Shown piece by piece: positions 26,046-33,756 of a stretch of DNA of 64,000 bases. The notes beneath the pieces were generated by a model. That model worked only from the letters and a program-made list of their open reading frames with translations. It made no database searches and was not told the DNA's origin. Origin of the DNA: CAZJDV01 sp964544865 (GTDB lineage Bacteria; Chloroflexota; Dehalococcoidia; Lucifugimonadales; CAJWER01). Each line of letters starts with the position of its first letter. Position 1 is the first letter of the stretch. The DNA lies in NCBI GenBank assembly GCA_964544865.1, contig CAZJDV010000005.1, positions 6,579 to 70,578 of the forward strand, read 5' to 3'. Made by a program: the position numbers and the translations under genes.

Positions 26046-26798
26046 CTACGCCTGTTCTCCGAGGTGCGCTCGCGGCTCCCATCCCAGGAGCTGCCGGGCC
26101 TTGCTAAGATTGACCTCTTCCTCGTTTTCGTCCCCTGCGATGAAGAACGCGTCGAAGCGACCCGTGCGGGCGTTGGCGAAGTCGATGGCCGCAAGATATG
26201 CGGATGCCAGGTCGCTCTCGTCGGTCACCCAGAGGCGTCCGGGTTGGCCCCTTGGCACTTTGCGGCCGTCAATCCAGCCCTGTCTGTCCCGGGGGCCGGT
26301 AATACGCAGGGCCGCTATGGACATTCCGAACTCTCGGCAAAAGTGGCGGCAGATGCGCTCCCCGAAGCCCTTGGTCAGGCCGTACACGCCGGGGTTGTCC
26401 AACGGCACCTCTTCTTCGGCGGCGTACCGGCTGCGGTCGCGGGCGTGGACCGTGATCGTGCTCGTGTGAACGCCCCAGGCCACTCCCATGGACTGCGCGG
26501 TGTACAGCAAAAGGTGCAGGCCGAAGGTGTTCACGGCATAGTTGCTCGTTATGTCCTCTACGGTGGCACTGTTCGAGTGTGGGTCCGTGGGATTCTTCAT
26601 CACCATGTTGACGAAGGTGTCAACGCCGTCCAGCGCACGCTTCAGGGCCTCGGGGTCGGTAATGGACCCCTCCACGAATTCCACGCCGTCAACTCTGGGA
26701 GTGCGGACGTCCAGCACCCTTATCTGGTGCCGGTCTCGCATGTACGGTATAGTCCAGGTGGCGACGCGGCCCGCCCCACCCACGATCAGCACCTTCAC
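26046..26798 (-). CDS. NAD-dependent epimerase/dehydratase (extended SDR)
   Basis: 250 residues. N-terminal Rossmann site VGGAGRVA and catalytic Y-x3-K in VYGLTKG, with upstream Ser/Thr in TSTITVH. It is shorter than typical sugar epimerases (about 310), resembling uronate-dehydrogenase-like members. GTG start at 26798 with GGAGGT 6 nt upstream. It follows thiolase by 46 bp and is probably the last gene of the ltaE-thiolase-SDR operon. Substrate unknown. Confidence 0.88.
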   Translation of the reverse strand: MKVLIVGGAGRVATWTIPYMRDRHQIRVLDVRTPRVDGVEFVEGSITDPEALKRALDGVDTFVNMVMKNPTDPHSNSATVEDITSNYAVNTFGLHLLLYTAQSMGVAWGVHTSTITVHARDRSRYAAEEEVPLDNPGVYGLTKGFGERICRHFCREFGMSIAALRITGPRDRQGWIDGRKVPRGQPGRLWVTDESDLASAYLAAIDFANARTGRFDAFFIAGDENEEEVNLSKARQLLGWEPRAHLGEQA

Positions 26799-26844
26799 CG
26801 TCGCACCTCCATCCGCGAGTTTCGACCGGGCCGGGCAGTCCGGA

Positions 26845-28032
26845 CTAATGGCGGGAGACCCTCATGGAAACCGCGCCGCCTCCGCCGTGGCAAACGGCGG
26901 CAATACCGGTCTCCAGGCCGCGTCGCTCCAGGGAGTGGAGCAGGGTGACCAAGATTCGGGCGCCGCTGGCGCCTATGGGGTGGCCCAGCGCCACCGCCCC
27001 ACCGTTTACGTTGACTTTGTCCCAGTCCCAACCCAGTTCCTTGCCGTTCGCCAGCACCTGCGACGAGAACGCCTCGTTGACCTCCAGCAGGTCGATGTCC
27101 TCCAGGCTCAAGGAGCCGCGGTCCAGAATGCCTTGCACAGCTGACGCCGGCGCCTCAAAGAGGCGGGCGGGCTCGTTGGCGACGAAAGTGTAATCTTCGA
27201 TCACCGCGGCACGCTCCAGACCGAGGGACCGCGTCTTCTCCACGCTGCTAATGACCAGGGCCGCTGCTCCGTCGGATATCTGCGACGCGTTTCCGGACGT
27301 AACCGTGTCCCCCTGGGCGAACGGCGCCGGGAGCTTGGCCATGGCCTCCAGCGATGTATCCGCCCGCGGGCCCTCGTCGGTGTTAACGGTCACGGCGCCC
27401 CTGTGCCCCTCTATGGTGACGGCGGCGATCTCTTGGCGAAAGCCGTCGTCCGCCGCCGCCCTGACAGCCTTTTGGTGGCTCGACAGCGCGAATAGGTCCT
27501 GCTCCTCCCGGCTTATCTCGAACGAGTTCGCGGTCCCCTCCGCTAGGTTGCCCATGTGGGTTTCGTTGAAGCAGCACCACAGCCCGTCGTGGACCATCGT
27601 GTCCACCAGCGCCCAATCGCCTATTCGCCGTCCCTGCCTGCTGTCCGGCAGGACGTGGGGGGCGCGGCTCATGCTTTCCATGCCGCCCGCCACCACGATA
27701 TCGGCGTCGCCGGACCTTACCATCAGTATCCCTAGCACGGCCGCCATCATACCGGAGGCGCACACCTTGTTGACCGTGAGGGCGGAGCAGGTATCGGGGA
27801 TCCCTGCTCCCATGGCCGCCTGTCTTGCCGGTGCCTGTCCGAGTCCGGCCGATAGAACGTTGCCCATGATGACATAATCGACCTGGTCCGGCTCGACCCT
27901 CGCCCGTTCCAGAGCGGCTCGGATCGCCGTCGCCCCCAGCGCCGGCGCTGGAACCCCCGACAGAGCGCCCCCGAGCTTGCCGATCGGGGTGCGGGCGCTG
28001 CCCAGGACCGCTATCTTTTCCACGTCATTCAT
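26845..28032 (-). CDS. Acetyl-CoA acetyltransferase (thiolase)
   Basis: 395 residues, thiolase fold. The nucleophile Cys is in NKVCASGM, the catalytic His in GHPIGASG, and the C-terminal Cys in AVCHGGGGA (commonly CIGGG). NEAF is also conserved. It catalyses reversible condensation of acetyl-CoA or thiolysis of acetoacetyl-CoA; a longer-chain preference cannot be excluded. GGGAG precedes the ATG at 28032. Co-transcribed with ltaE and the SDR gene. Confidence 0.95.
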   Translation of the reverse strand: MNDVEKIAVLGSARTPIGKLGGALSGVPAPALGATAIRAALERARVEPDQVDYVIMGNVLSAGLGQAPARQAAMGAGIPDTCSALTVNKVCASGMMAAVLGILMVRSGDADIVVAGGMESMSRAPHVLPDSRQGRRIGDWALVDTMVHDGLWCCFNETHMGNLAEGTANSFEISREEQDLFALSSHQKAVRAAADDGFRQEIAAVTIEGHRGAVTVNTDEGPRADTSLEAMAKLPAPFAQGDTVTSGNASQISDGAAALVISSVEKTRSLGLERAAVIEDYTFVANEPARLFEAPASAVQGILDRGSLSLEDIDLLEVNEAFSSQVLANGKELGWDWDKVNVNGGAVALGHPIGASGARILVTLLHSLERRGLETGIAAVCHGGGGAVSMRVSRH

Positions 28033-28101
28033 GCGATTCTCCCGGACTCTACGGTTCTCGTACCGACGGTGTTGCCGCAGACGGCGTCCAAATGAACGTC
28101 C

Positions 28102-29136
28102 CTACGCGCCTCGTATCACTTTCTGGACCGCGACGAGGGTGTTTTCTATGTCATCTGGGGTGATGTGATAGTGGGTGACCATGCGAATACGCCCGCCCAG
28201 GGCGAAGCAGTGAACGCCCGCCTCGGCAAGGGCGTTCTCAACATCCTCCGCGGGCCGGCCGGCGAGACCGAAATACACGATGTTGGTCCGGACCCGGTCT
28301 GCCTCTATTTCAATTCCTTCGATCTGGGCGAGGCCCTCCGCCAGATGGCGGGCATTGGCGTGGTCGTCCTCCATCCGGTCCACCATCGTCTCGAGGGCCA
28401 CGATGCCGGCCGCGGACATGATCCCGGTCTGTCTCATCTCCCCTCCGACGATCTTGCGACGGTTGTGGACCGCCGCGACGAAGTCCTTTGTCCCGCACAC
28501 CACCGACCCGATGGGACAGGCCAGGCCCTTGGACAGACAGAAGGTGACCGAGTCCGCGGGGGCCACCAGCCGGGCCACCGGGAGTTCGAGGGCGACAGCC
28601 GCGTTGAATATGCGGGCGCCGTCTATGTGGAGCGCAGCGCCGTTTTCGTGGACCATGGCCGCCATCGACGAAATGTGAGCCGTGTCCAGCGGGGTGCCGT
28701 ATGCCGCGTTGTGGGTGTTCTCAATGCAGACCAGGGCCATTCGACCGCCGACCTCGCCCTCCACCCTGATGGACAGCTCCACGTCCTCCAGGCCGAATTC
28801 GCCCAGGTTCTCGTGAAGTTGGCGCACCTTGATCCGGCCGTAGGTGGAATGACCGGCGCTCTGGCCGACGCTCCACATCATGTGGGAGGTGTCACCCACC
28901 AGCATCGCCTCGCCCGGCTTGCAGTGCGCGAGGGCGGACACCAGGTTTCCCATCGAGCCGCTGGCCACCAGCAGCGCGGCTTCGGTGCCCATCCGCTCGG
29001 CCGCCATTTCCTGGAGGCGCATTGTGGTTGGGTCCCCGTCGAGCCCGTCGTCTCCGACCTCCGCCTCGTACATCGCCTGCCGCATCTCCGGCACGGGCCG
29101 GGTGACCGTGTCGCTGCGCAGGTCGATTCCGTTCAT
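28102..29136 (-). CDS. ltaE: Low-specificity L-threonine aldolase
   Basis: PLP enzyme splitting threonine to glycine and acetaldehyde, 344 residues. Family marks: IDLRSDTVTRP at the N-terminus, GDDGLDGDPT, HIDGARIFNA, and the PLP lysine in FCLSKGLACPIGS. The ATG at 29136 has GGAGGT 7 nt upstream; the longer reading across the N gap is rejected. First gene of the operon with thiolase and SDR. Confidence 0.96.
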   Translation of the reverse strand: MNGIDLRSDTVTRPVPEMRQAMYEAEVGDDGLDGDPTTMRLQEMAAERMGTEAALLVASGSMGNLVSALAHCKPGEAMLVGDTSHMMWSVGQSAGHSTYGRIKVRQLHENLGEFGLEDVELSIRVEGEVGGRMALVCIENTHNAAYGTPLDTAHISSMAAMVHENGAALHIDGARIFNAAVALELPVARLVAPADSVTFCLSKGLACPIGSVVCGTKDFVAAVHNRRKIVGGEMRQTGIMSAAGIVALETMVDRMEDDHANARHLAEGLAQIEGIEIEADRVRTNIVYFGLAGRPAEDVENALAEAGVHCFALGGRIRMVTHYHITPDDIENTLVAVQKVIRGA

Positions 29137-29151
29137 CCTCGTTACCTCCAA

Positions 29152-29161
29152 NNNNNNNNNN
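29152..29161. other. Assembly gap (10 N)
   Basis: Ten placeholder Ns, 15 bp upstream of the ltaE start, within its predicted leader. Confidence 0.99.
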
Positions 29162-29572
29162 CGGCAATGCTTTCGAGTCGTGCGCCGTTCGTCCGGGCTC
29201 AAGGCCCCCGCGCGCGATTAGCTGATTGCGATTATAGGTTCGCGCCGGACGCCGGTCAATAACGGACATAGCGCATTTCGGAATGGCAGGGACTCGAAAC
29301 GTAGCTGTTAGCAGATGTGTCAGATCCCGGCTAGACGCCATTCGTCGAAGAGAGCCCTCGAAGGGCTGGATGGGAATTCACCACGGAGAACACGGTGCTA
29401 GTGAGGAAGTTTATCGGTGATGTCCTGCCTGAGGACGGTGCAGGTTGTGATTCTGTGCTGGTTGCGGGCCTCGTCAACGTGGTCGGGACCACCGAGCACG
29501 GCATGACGGCGTCATCGACAGCGCGGACCGGGGTCCCTCGTCCAGACCGATGTGGGTGCCCACTAGTGGTGT
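29162..29572. other. Intergenic region upstream of ltaE
   Basis: About 410 bp. The ltaE promoter lies at 29231-29259. Short ORFs elsewhere in it lack ribosome sites and recognisable sequence, and I see no gene. Confidence 0.55.
29231..29259 (-). promoter_or_regulatory. Sigma70 promoter for the ltaE-thiolase-SDR operon
   Basis: TTGACC (29254-29259) and TATAAT (29231-29236) with a 17-bp spacer on the minus strand, one of the best consensus matches in the window. Confidence 0.7.
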
Positions 29573-30220
29573 CTAATTCAGCACCCTTCGCAATGTGTCA
29601 GACGCTAGGCCGAAGGGATACGAGACGATGATGTCTTGGAAGTCTTTTATAGTCTCGAGCTTGCCTTCGGCAGGCCGTACCCCCAACCGAAGACCAAAAG
29701 GCGAAAAGAGCTCATTCGCCAGCGATCTGATTGCCTTGTGCGTCAGCATGAGCGACACCAGGTTGTCGCCAAACGGCGGAATCAGGTACTCCGACTCTCG
29801 CCTGCCATACGATGCGGCGGGCTGGAATCTATAGAACTTAAATGAGGCCAAAGCGTCAGTCGCATGGGAGTTGACGCGAAGGCGGGAATGATCGCCGACA
29901 ACATTTAGGGGTGTGCCTGCAGACTCGCCCCGGAACCTTTCATCCTAGTACAGCAGGCCAAAAGAATTCGAGTCCCATCTGATTTCGACTTCGTTTTCAA
30001 GGCTATTGTCATAGAACAAGTTATTCGTATCCTCAAACCTGATGAATCTTCTTGGATCGTCCCCGTAGCGAGCATAGTATCCGTAAGACAGCAACCCGAG
30101 ACTTTCCAGGATATTGGATTTACCAGCGTTCGGTTTCCCGATAAAGATGTTCAGCCGCTTGCAGTCTAGCTTCAGTGCAGCTATCTACTTGAAGTTATGG
30201 ATTCCCAGGACGCTTATCAC
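29573..30220 (-). pseudogene. Truncated AAA-family ATPase gene with two amber stops
   Basis: One continuous frame from the GTG at 30220 (GGAGGT upstream) reads MISVLGIHNFK-stop-IAALKLD, then Walker A IGKPNAGKSNILES, then FGLLY-stop-DERF, and continues to a final TAG at 29573-29575. The pattern is the N-terminal part of an SMC/RecF-like AAA ATPase (AAA_15/AAA_21 type), perhaps from a defence or overcoming-lysogenisation module. TAG codons at 30185-30187 and 29945-29947 break it, and the Walker B/signature half is missing. It is dead or wrongly sequenced. Confidence 0.65.
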
Positions 30221-30309
30221 GGCATTCACCTCCAGACTGAGGCGACAGATTCGCGCCTACGAACAGCTTAGAGTATAGCTCTGATGTCTTTTTCCCACAA
30301 ACCCAACCC

Positions 30310-31344
30310 CTAGCCCCCAGCCCCCAGCTCCGCCCGCACCAGCTTTGTGCCCGCGACCATCGCCTTGAGCTTCAGGTTGGTGATCCAGCGCGGAAGCTGG
30401 AAGAACCCGCAGTCGGGGCTGACGTAGAGCTTCTCCGGCTCGACCACCCGCAGCATCTCCCTGATGCGCTCTGCCACGTCCTCGGGCGTCTCGACGTAGA
30501 AGGACTTGACGTCGATGACGCCGGCGCCAAGCTCTCGCCCGTCGCCCACCTCGCCCCAGAGCTCGCTCTCCTTCATCTCGCGGTTGGAGAACTCCAGGAC
30601 GAGCTGGTCGGACCTGGTCTCCAGCAGCGCGGGGAACATCCACCTGTAGGTCCGCTTTCCCCTGGGGCGGCTGCTGAGGTTGCCGAAGCAGACGTGTAGC
30701 GCCAGCTTGGCGTCCACGCCATCCACCGTCGCGTTGTACAGGCGGACCCACTCGTCGATCTCGCCGGGGATGATGGCGAAGGATGGCTCGTCGAGTTGGA
30801 TGTAGTCCGCGCCCGCATCCACCAGCGCCTTAAGCTCGGCGTTGATGACCGCGGCGAAATCCCAGGCAAGGTCCAGCCGGGATCTATAGCTGTCCCGTGG
30901 CCGGATGTGCATGGTCAGGGTCAGCGGGCCGGGACAGGTAACCTTGATCGGTCTGCCGGTATGGTTCTTGGTGTACTTGAACTCGTTGACGATGCCGAGT
31001 CCATCGAGCACCGTGACCTTCCCGGTGGTGTGAAAGCGTTGGGGGCTGTCGTAGCCGTAAAGCCCCACCTTCCTCAGCGGAGGATCTTCGGCGAGCCCGG
31101 CCATCCGCCTGTAAAAACTCTGCACGAAGTACCAGCGGCGCATCTCGCCGTCGCCGATGATGTCCACTCCGGCCCGTTCCTGGTCCAAGATCGCGGCGTT
31201 CACCGCGTCGTCGAAGGTCTCGCTAATGTCGGTCTCGCCGTAGTTGCCCTTGTCTATCTCGTCGATGGCGGTCCAGAGCCAGGAAGGCGTGGCGTGGCTT
31301 CCAATGACGGTCGTCGGGAGGAGGGCCGGGGTCGTATCAGTCAT
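30310..31344 (-). CDS. Cobalamin-independent methionine synthase (MetE C-terminal) family protein
   Basis: 344 residues corresponding to the catalytic C-terminal barrel of MetE without the N-terminal domain. Zinc-ligand positions appear as His/Cys in LHVCFGN and Cys in SPDCGFFQLPR, with a conserved Glu/Asp in DYIQLDEPSF. Such stand-alone proteins act as core methionine synthases or as methyltransferases in methylated-compound catabolism; which applies here is unclear. ATG at 31344, promoter TGCTATAATT about 30 bp upstream. Monocistronic. Confidence 0.88.
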   Translation of the reverse strand: MTDTTPALLPTTVIGSHATPSWLWTAIDEIDKGNYGETDISETFDDAVNAAILDQERAGVDIIGDGEMRRWYFVQSFYRRMAGLAEDPPLRKVGLYGYDSPQRFHTTGKVTVLDGLGIVNEFKYTKNHTGRPIKVTCPGPLTLTMHIRPRDSYRSRLDLAWDFAAVINAELKALVDAGADYIQLDEPSFAIIPGEIDEWVRLYNATVDGVDAKLALHVCFGNLSSRPRGKRTYRWMFPALLETRSDQLVLEFSNREMKESELWGEVGDGRELGAGVIDVKSFYVETPEDVAERIREMLRVVEPEKLYVSPDCGFFQLPRWITNLKLKAMVAGTKLVRAELGAGG

Positions 31345-31377
31345 CTTGCTACTCCGTGATGGTCTTGAGGCGTCTCA

Positions 31378-31386
31378 ATTATAGCA
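31378..31386 (-). promoter_or_regulatory. Extended -10 promoter for the MetE-like gene
   Basis: TGCTATAATT on the minus strand (TATAAT 31378-31383), start near 31371, 27-nt leader. Confidence 0.65.
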
Positions 31387-31449
31387 TCGGAGGGCGAGCG
31401 ACCATGCGCGGGCCGGGAGAAATAGGCGGATGAGGCTGCCTTGGCGCCG

Positions 31450-31479
31450 TTGCGGTCCCGCCCGCTCCTCCCGTATAAT
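31450..31479 (+). promoter_or_regulatory. Promoter for the small Tat-signal protein gene
   Basis: TTGCGG (31450-31455) and perfect TATAAT (31474-31479) with an 18-bp spacer, divergent from the MetE-like promoter 65 bp away. Confidence 0.6.
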
Positions 31480-31547
31480 GTGGGCCTGTGACCCAGGCTT
31501 CCTAATTTGGTCGCGGCAACCGCTTGATTACAGGAGTGAGAGACGCG

Positions 31548-31739
31548 ATGGACCGTGGAAAAAAGCCGAAAAAGGGGTTCTCCCGCAGGGATTTCTTGAA
31601 GGGCGTATCGGTGGCCGTGGCCGGAGGAGTCGTTCTGAGCGTCTACTCTCGCAGACTTTTTCGCGGTCGTCGCAAGACCCTCGTCCTCCCGGAAGACTCG
31701 GTTTTCACGCCCGCCCACGACACGCGCAAGAACGCCTAG
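31548..31739 (+). CDS. Small twin-arginine signal protein
   Basis: 63 residues: a basic N-terminus, the Tat motif SRRDFLKG at about 12-19, a hydrophobic stretch (VSVAVAGGVVLSVYS), then a basic patch RRLFRGRRK and a short polar tail. There is no obvious AxA cleavage site, so it may remain as a Tat-inserted N-anchored peptide. Small Tat proteins often accompany redox enzymes, but none is adjacent here. The ATG lies 11 nt after AGGAG. A TATAAT promoter supports expression. Confidence 0.6.
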   Translation: MDRGKKPKKGFSRRDFLKGVSVAVAGGVVLSVYSRRLFRGRRKTLVLPEDSVFTPAHDTRKNA

Positions 31740-31849
31740 CGAGCGGGACCGACTCTAGAGTGCGGGCCGAGCGCCCGTCTCGCTTCTCCGCCGAGGGGCG
31801 CCACGGTCGGTCGATGGCGAGCAGTTCCTCATCCGCCGCATAGCTTTTG

Positions 31850-31878
31850 TTGACATGCGGTCCTATTTGATAGATATT
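31850..31878 (+). promoter_or_regulatory. Promoter for bioY
   Basis: Perfect TTGACA (31850-31855), a 17-bp spacer and GATATT (31873-31878). Start near 31885. No clear BirA palindrome is seen around it. Confidence 0.5.
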
Positions 31879-31931
31879 GATCCGGCGGACATTGACAGGA
31901 AGCTCTATTCCCCCGCGGAGGTCTCTGGCCC

Positions 31932-32654
31932 ATGGTAGCTAGCGCCCGGCCAAAGGTGTTGGTCGATGCCCTCATACCCGGCATTGGTGCTGGCACTCGC
32001 GCCAACCGCTTCGCAATTGACGCCACCCTGGTGGTTGGATTCGCCCTCCTCCTTGCGGTCTGCGCCCAGATCGCGATAAGGATCCCGACTACGACAGTCC
32101 CGATCACCGGCCAGACCTTCGGCGTCCTTCTCGCGGGCGGAGCCCTCGGGAGCCGACGCGGCGGCCTCAGCATGCTTCTGTACATGTTGATGGGTATGGT
32201 TGGCTTGTCCGTTTTCGCTCCCGCACCGAGCCCTCTCGGGGACCAGCAGGTCCTGCATTTCATCCTGCCCTGGTCCGGCGGCGAAGGTCTCGTATGGGCG
32301 ATGTCCAGCGGCGGATACATTGTGGGGTTCGTACCGGCTGCCTATGTGGTGGGGCTGCTTGCCGAGAGGGGCTGGGACCGGCGCTCCACCGTTCCTGTCG
32401 CGATGCTGATAGGCAGCATCTTGATCTACGCGGTCGGCTTGCCCTGGTTGGGCGTCCACATCGCCAACAACGACGGCCTGCGGGCGTATTTCGAGGGGAT
32501 ATATCCGGGTGCCAGTGTCGTGCAGATGACCCTCAAGGGCGGTCTCTATCCATTCATCGGCGGCGATGCCCTCAAGCTGCTGGCCGCGGCGCTGGCGCTG
32601 CCCGGCGCGTGGGCGCTGTTGAATTGGTTCAAGGGCCGGCCTCCCGGCAACTGA
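31932..32654 (+). CDS. bioY: Biotin transporter S component BioY
   Basis: Membrane substrate-binding unit of an ECF-type biotin importer, 240 residues, six helices. The signature block PITGQTFGVLLAGGALG and the following SRRGG loop are diagnostic, as is GLSVFAP. The N-terminal extension (about 35 residues) is longer than usual. GGAGG lies 10 nt before the ATG at 31932. No bioM/bioN (EcfA/T) is adjacent, so it either recruits shared ECF modules or works alone. Confidence 0.95.
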   Translation: MVASARPKVLVDALIPGIGAGTRANRFAIDATLVVGFALLLAVCAQIAIRIPTTTVPITGQTFGVLLAGGALGSRRGGLSMLLYMLMGMVGLSVFAPAPSPLGDQQVLHFILPWSGGEGLVWAMSSGGYIVGFVPAAYVVGLLAERGWDRRSTVPVAMLIGSILIYAVGLPWLGVHIANNDGLRAYFEGIYPGASVVQMTLKGGLYPFIGGDALKLLAAALALPGAWALLNWFKGRPPGN

Positions 32655-32929
32655 ACCGGCGACCCGACTTCGCTTCAACCTTAGTTGTTCACCCCGATGT
32701 GAGTCGCCACACCCTCGGCTGCATCCAATCTTGAGGTGGGCCGTCGGCGTGTTAGCATACGCACAGGGGGCGAAGTCGGAAACTGCACCCATATTCGCTA
32801 CGTATATTATGAGATAGCTCCCTTTCTGTTGGACGCTTGGTCGCAGCCGTGCTTATGCGAGCGAAGGTCATCGCGGATGCCGAAACTCAGTGCCAGATTA
32901 TTCTCCGGTATGACGATAAGGTGGTATTC

Positions 32930-33109
32930 ATGTCGAGATCCGGTCGAGTGTTGAGCCGGCCCGTCTTTCTGACCGCGTTATTGGGCATAGCCGCCGTGGC
33001 TTGCGGCATTGCGGACGCCGATGATGCGACGGCCCGGGCGCTGGCGTCAACGATTCCTACGGCTTCGGCCACGGAGCCGGTCCCCGAGGCGTTGCGATCG
33101 CTACTATAG
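32930..33109 (+). CDS. Small probable exported/lipoprotein of unknown function
   Basis: 59 residues from the ATG at 32930 (AAGGTGG 6 nt upstream). Signal-like N-terminus MSRSGRVLSRPVFLTALLGIAAVACG with Cys in a near-lipobox AVAC, then a short Asp/Ala/Thr-rich tail. A strong intrinsic terminator starts 33 nt after the stop, which supports a genuine short transcript. TATATT at 32803-32808 could be its -10. No family recognised. Confidence 0.5.
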   Translation: MSRSGRVLSRPVFLTALLGIAAVACGIADADDATARALASTIPTASATEPVPEALRSLL

Positions 33110-33141
33110 ATCTGCGGGCCATCGTGCGTCCAGGCAAAGCT

Positions 33142-33173
33142 AATGCCGCCGCCTCCGAGACGGCGGCATTTTT
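33142..33173 (+). terminator. Rho-independent terminator
   Basis: AATGCCGCCG (33142-33151) pairs with CGGCGGCATT (33161-33170) over 10 bp around a 9-nt loop and runs directly into five Ts. It ends the transcript of the small exported protein gene. Confidence 0.85.
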
Positions 33174-33427
33174 CGTTAGATCCGTTACCAAGGATTGGAA
33201 TTGCTCTAAATGGGTTAATTGAGTACCGCCAGCAAGTTGAATCATTCGACGCAATGACAGTATTATTCAAGTGTGCTGGTGCGCTGCGCCTTTGCGCCAG
33301 GCTGCGGGATGAGGACAGCCAGGCGTCTTGGAGCGGAACTGATGCGGCACGATGGTCCGATTCTGATCTAGGAGTTCTGGTCGCGTTGCTGGCAAGTCTT
33401 GCGCCATTTTCGAGATGGAGGGCACGG

Positions 33428-33697
33428 ATGAGCCCCTTGGCCATCGCAAATCGACTCGGGCGGGCCCTGGCATCGATTCTGGGCGCCCTGCTGGCGGCGC
33501 TCCCTCCCTACCGGAGAATCGAGGGCACGCTGGTGGCTAAAGAGGCCCGCGAGGACGGGACCTACTTCCTGCTGGTCGACGGCGAGATCGTGGAGGTCGA
33601 CTGGCTCACATTCGATACGCTGATGATCGGCGAGGCCCTGCGGATTCGCAGCACCCGCGGCAACAAGGCCATCAACATCGATAGACTGCTGCCCTGA
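33428..33697 (+). CDS. Small membrane-anchored protein of unknown function
   Basis: 89 residues from the ATG at 33428, with GGAGGG about 7 nt upstream. A longer in-frame reading would begin inside the terminator hairpin and is rejected. Residues 8-26 are a hydrophobic segment (LGRALASILGALLAALPP). The remaining 60 residues look like a small beta-barrel or SH3/OB-like domain (GTLVAKEAREDGTYFLLVDGE, VDWLTFDTLMIGEALRIRST). No family recognised. Confidence 0.55.
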   Translation: MSPLAIANRLGRALASILGALLAALPPYRRIEGTLVAKEAREDGTYFLLVDGEIVEVDWLTFDTLMIGEALRIRSTRGNKAINIDRLLP

Positions 33698-33703
33698 CCG
33701 CAA

Positions 33704-33737
33704 CACGCCGGGGCGTGCGGCCCCACCGCGGCGGTGG
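33704..33737. terminator. Two adjacent short hairpins between convergent genes
   Basis: CACGC-CGGG-GCGTG at 33704-33717 and CCACC-GCGGC-GGTGG at 33723-33737 lie between the small membrane protein gene and the LonC-like pseudogene. They may form a weak bidirectional terminator. Confidence 0.3.
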
Positions 33738-33756
33738 TCGCATGCACACCCGGTCG

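Noticed and set aside
29395..29631. 78-residue plus-strand ORF
   Set aside because: No ribosome site, no family, overlaps the AAA pseudogene end.
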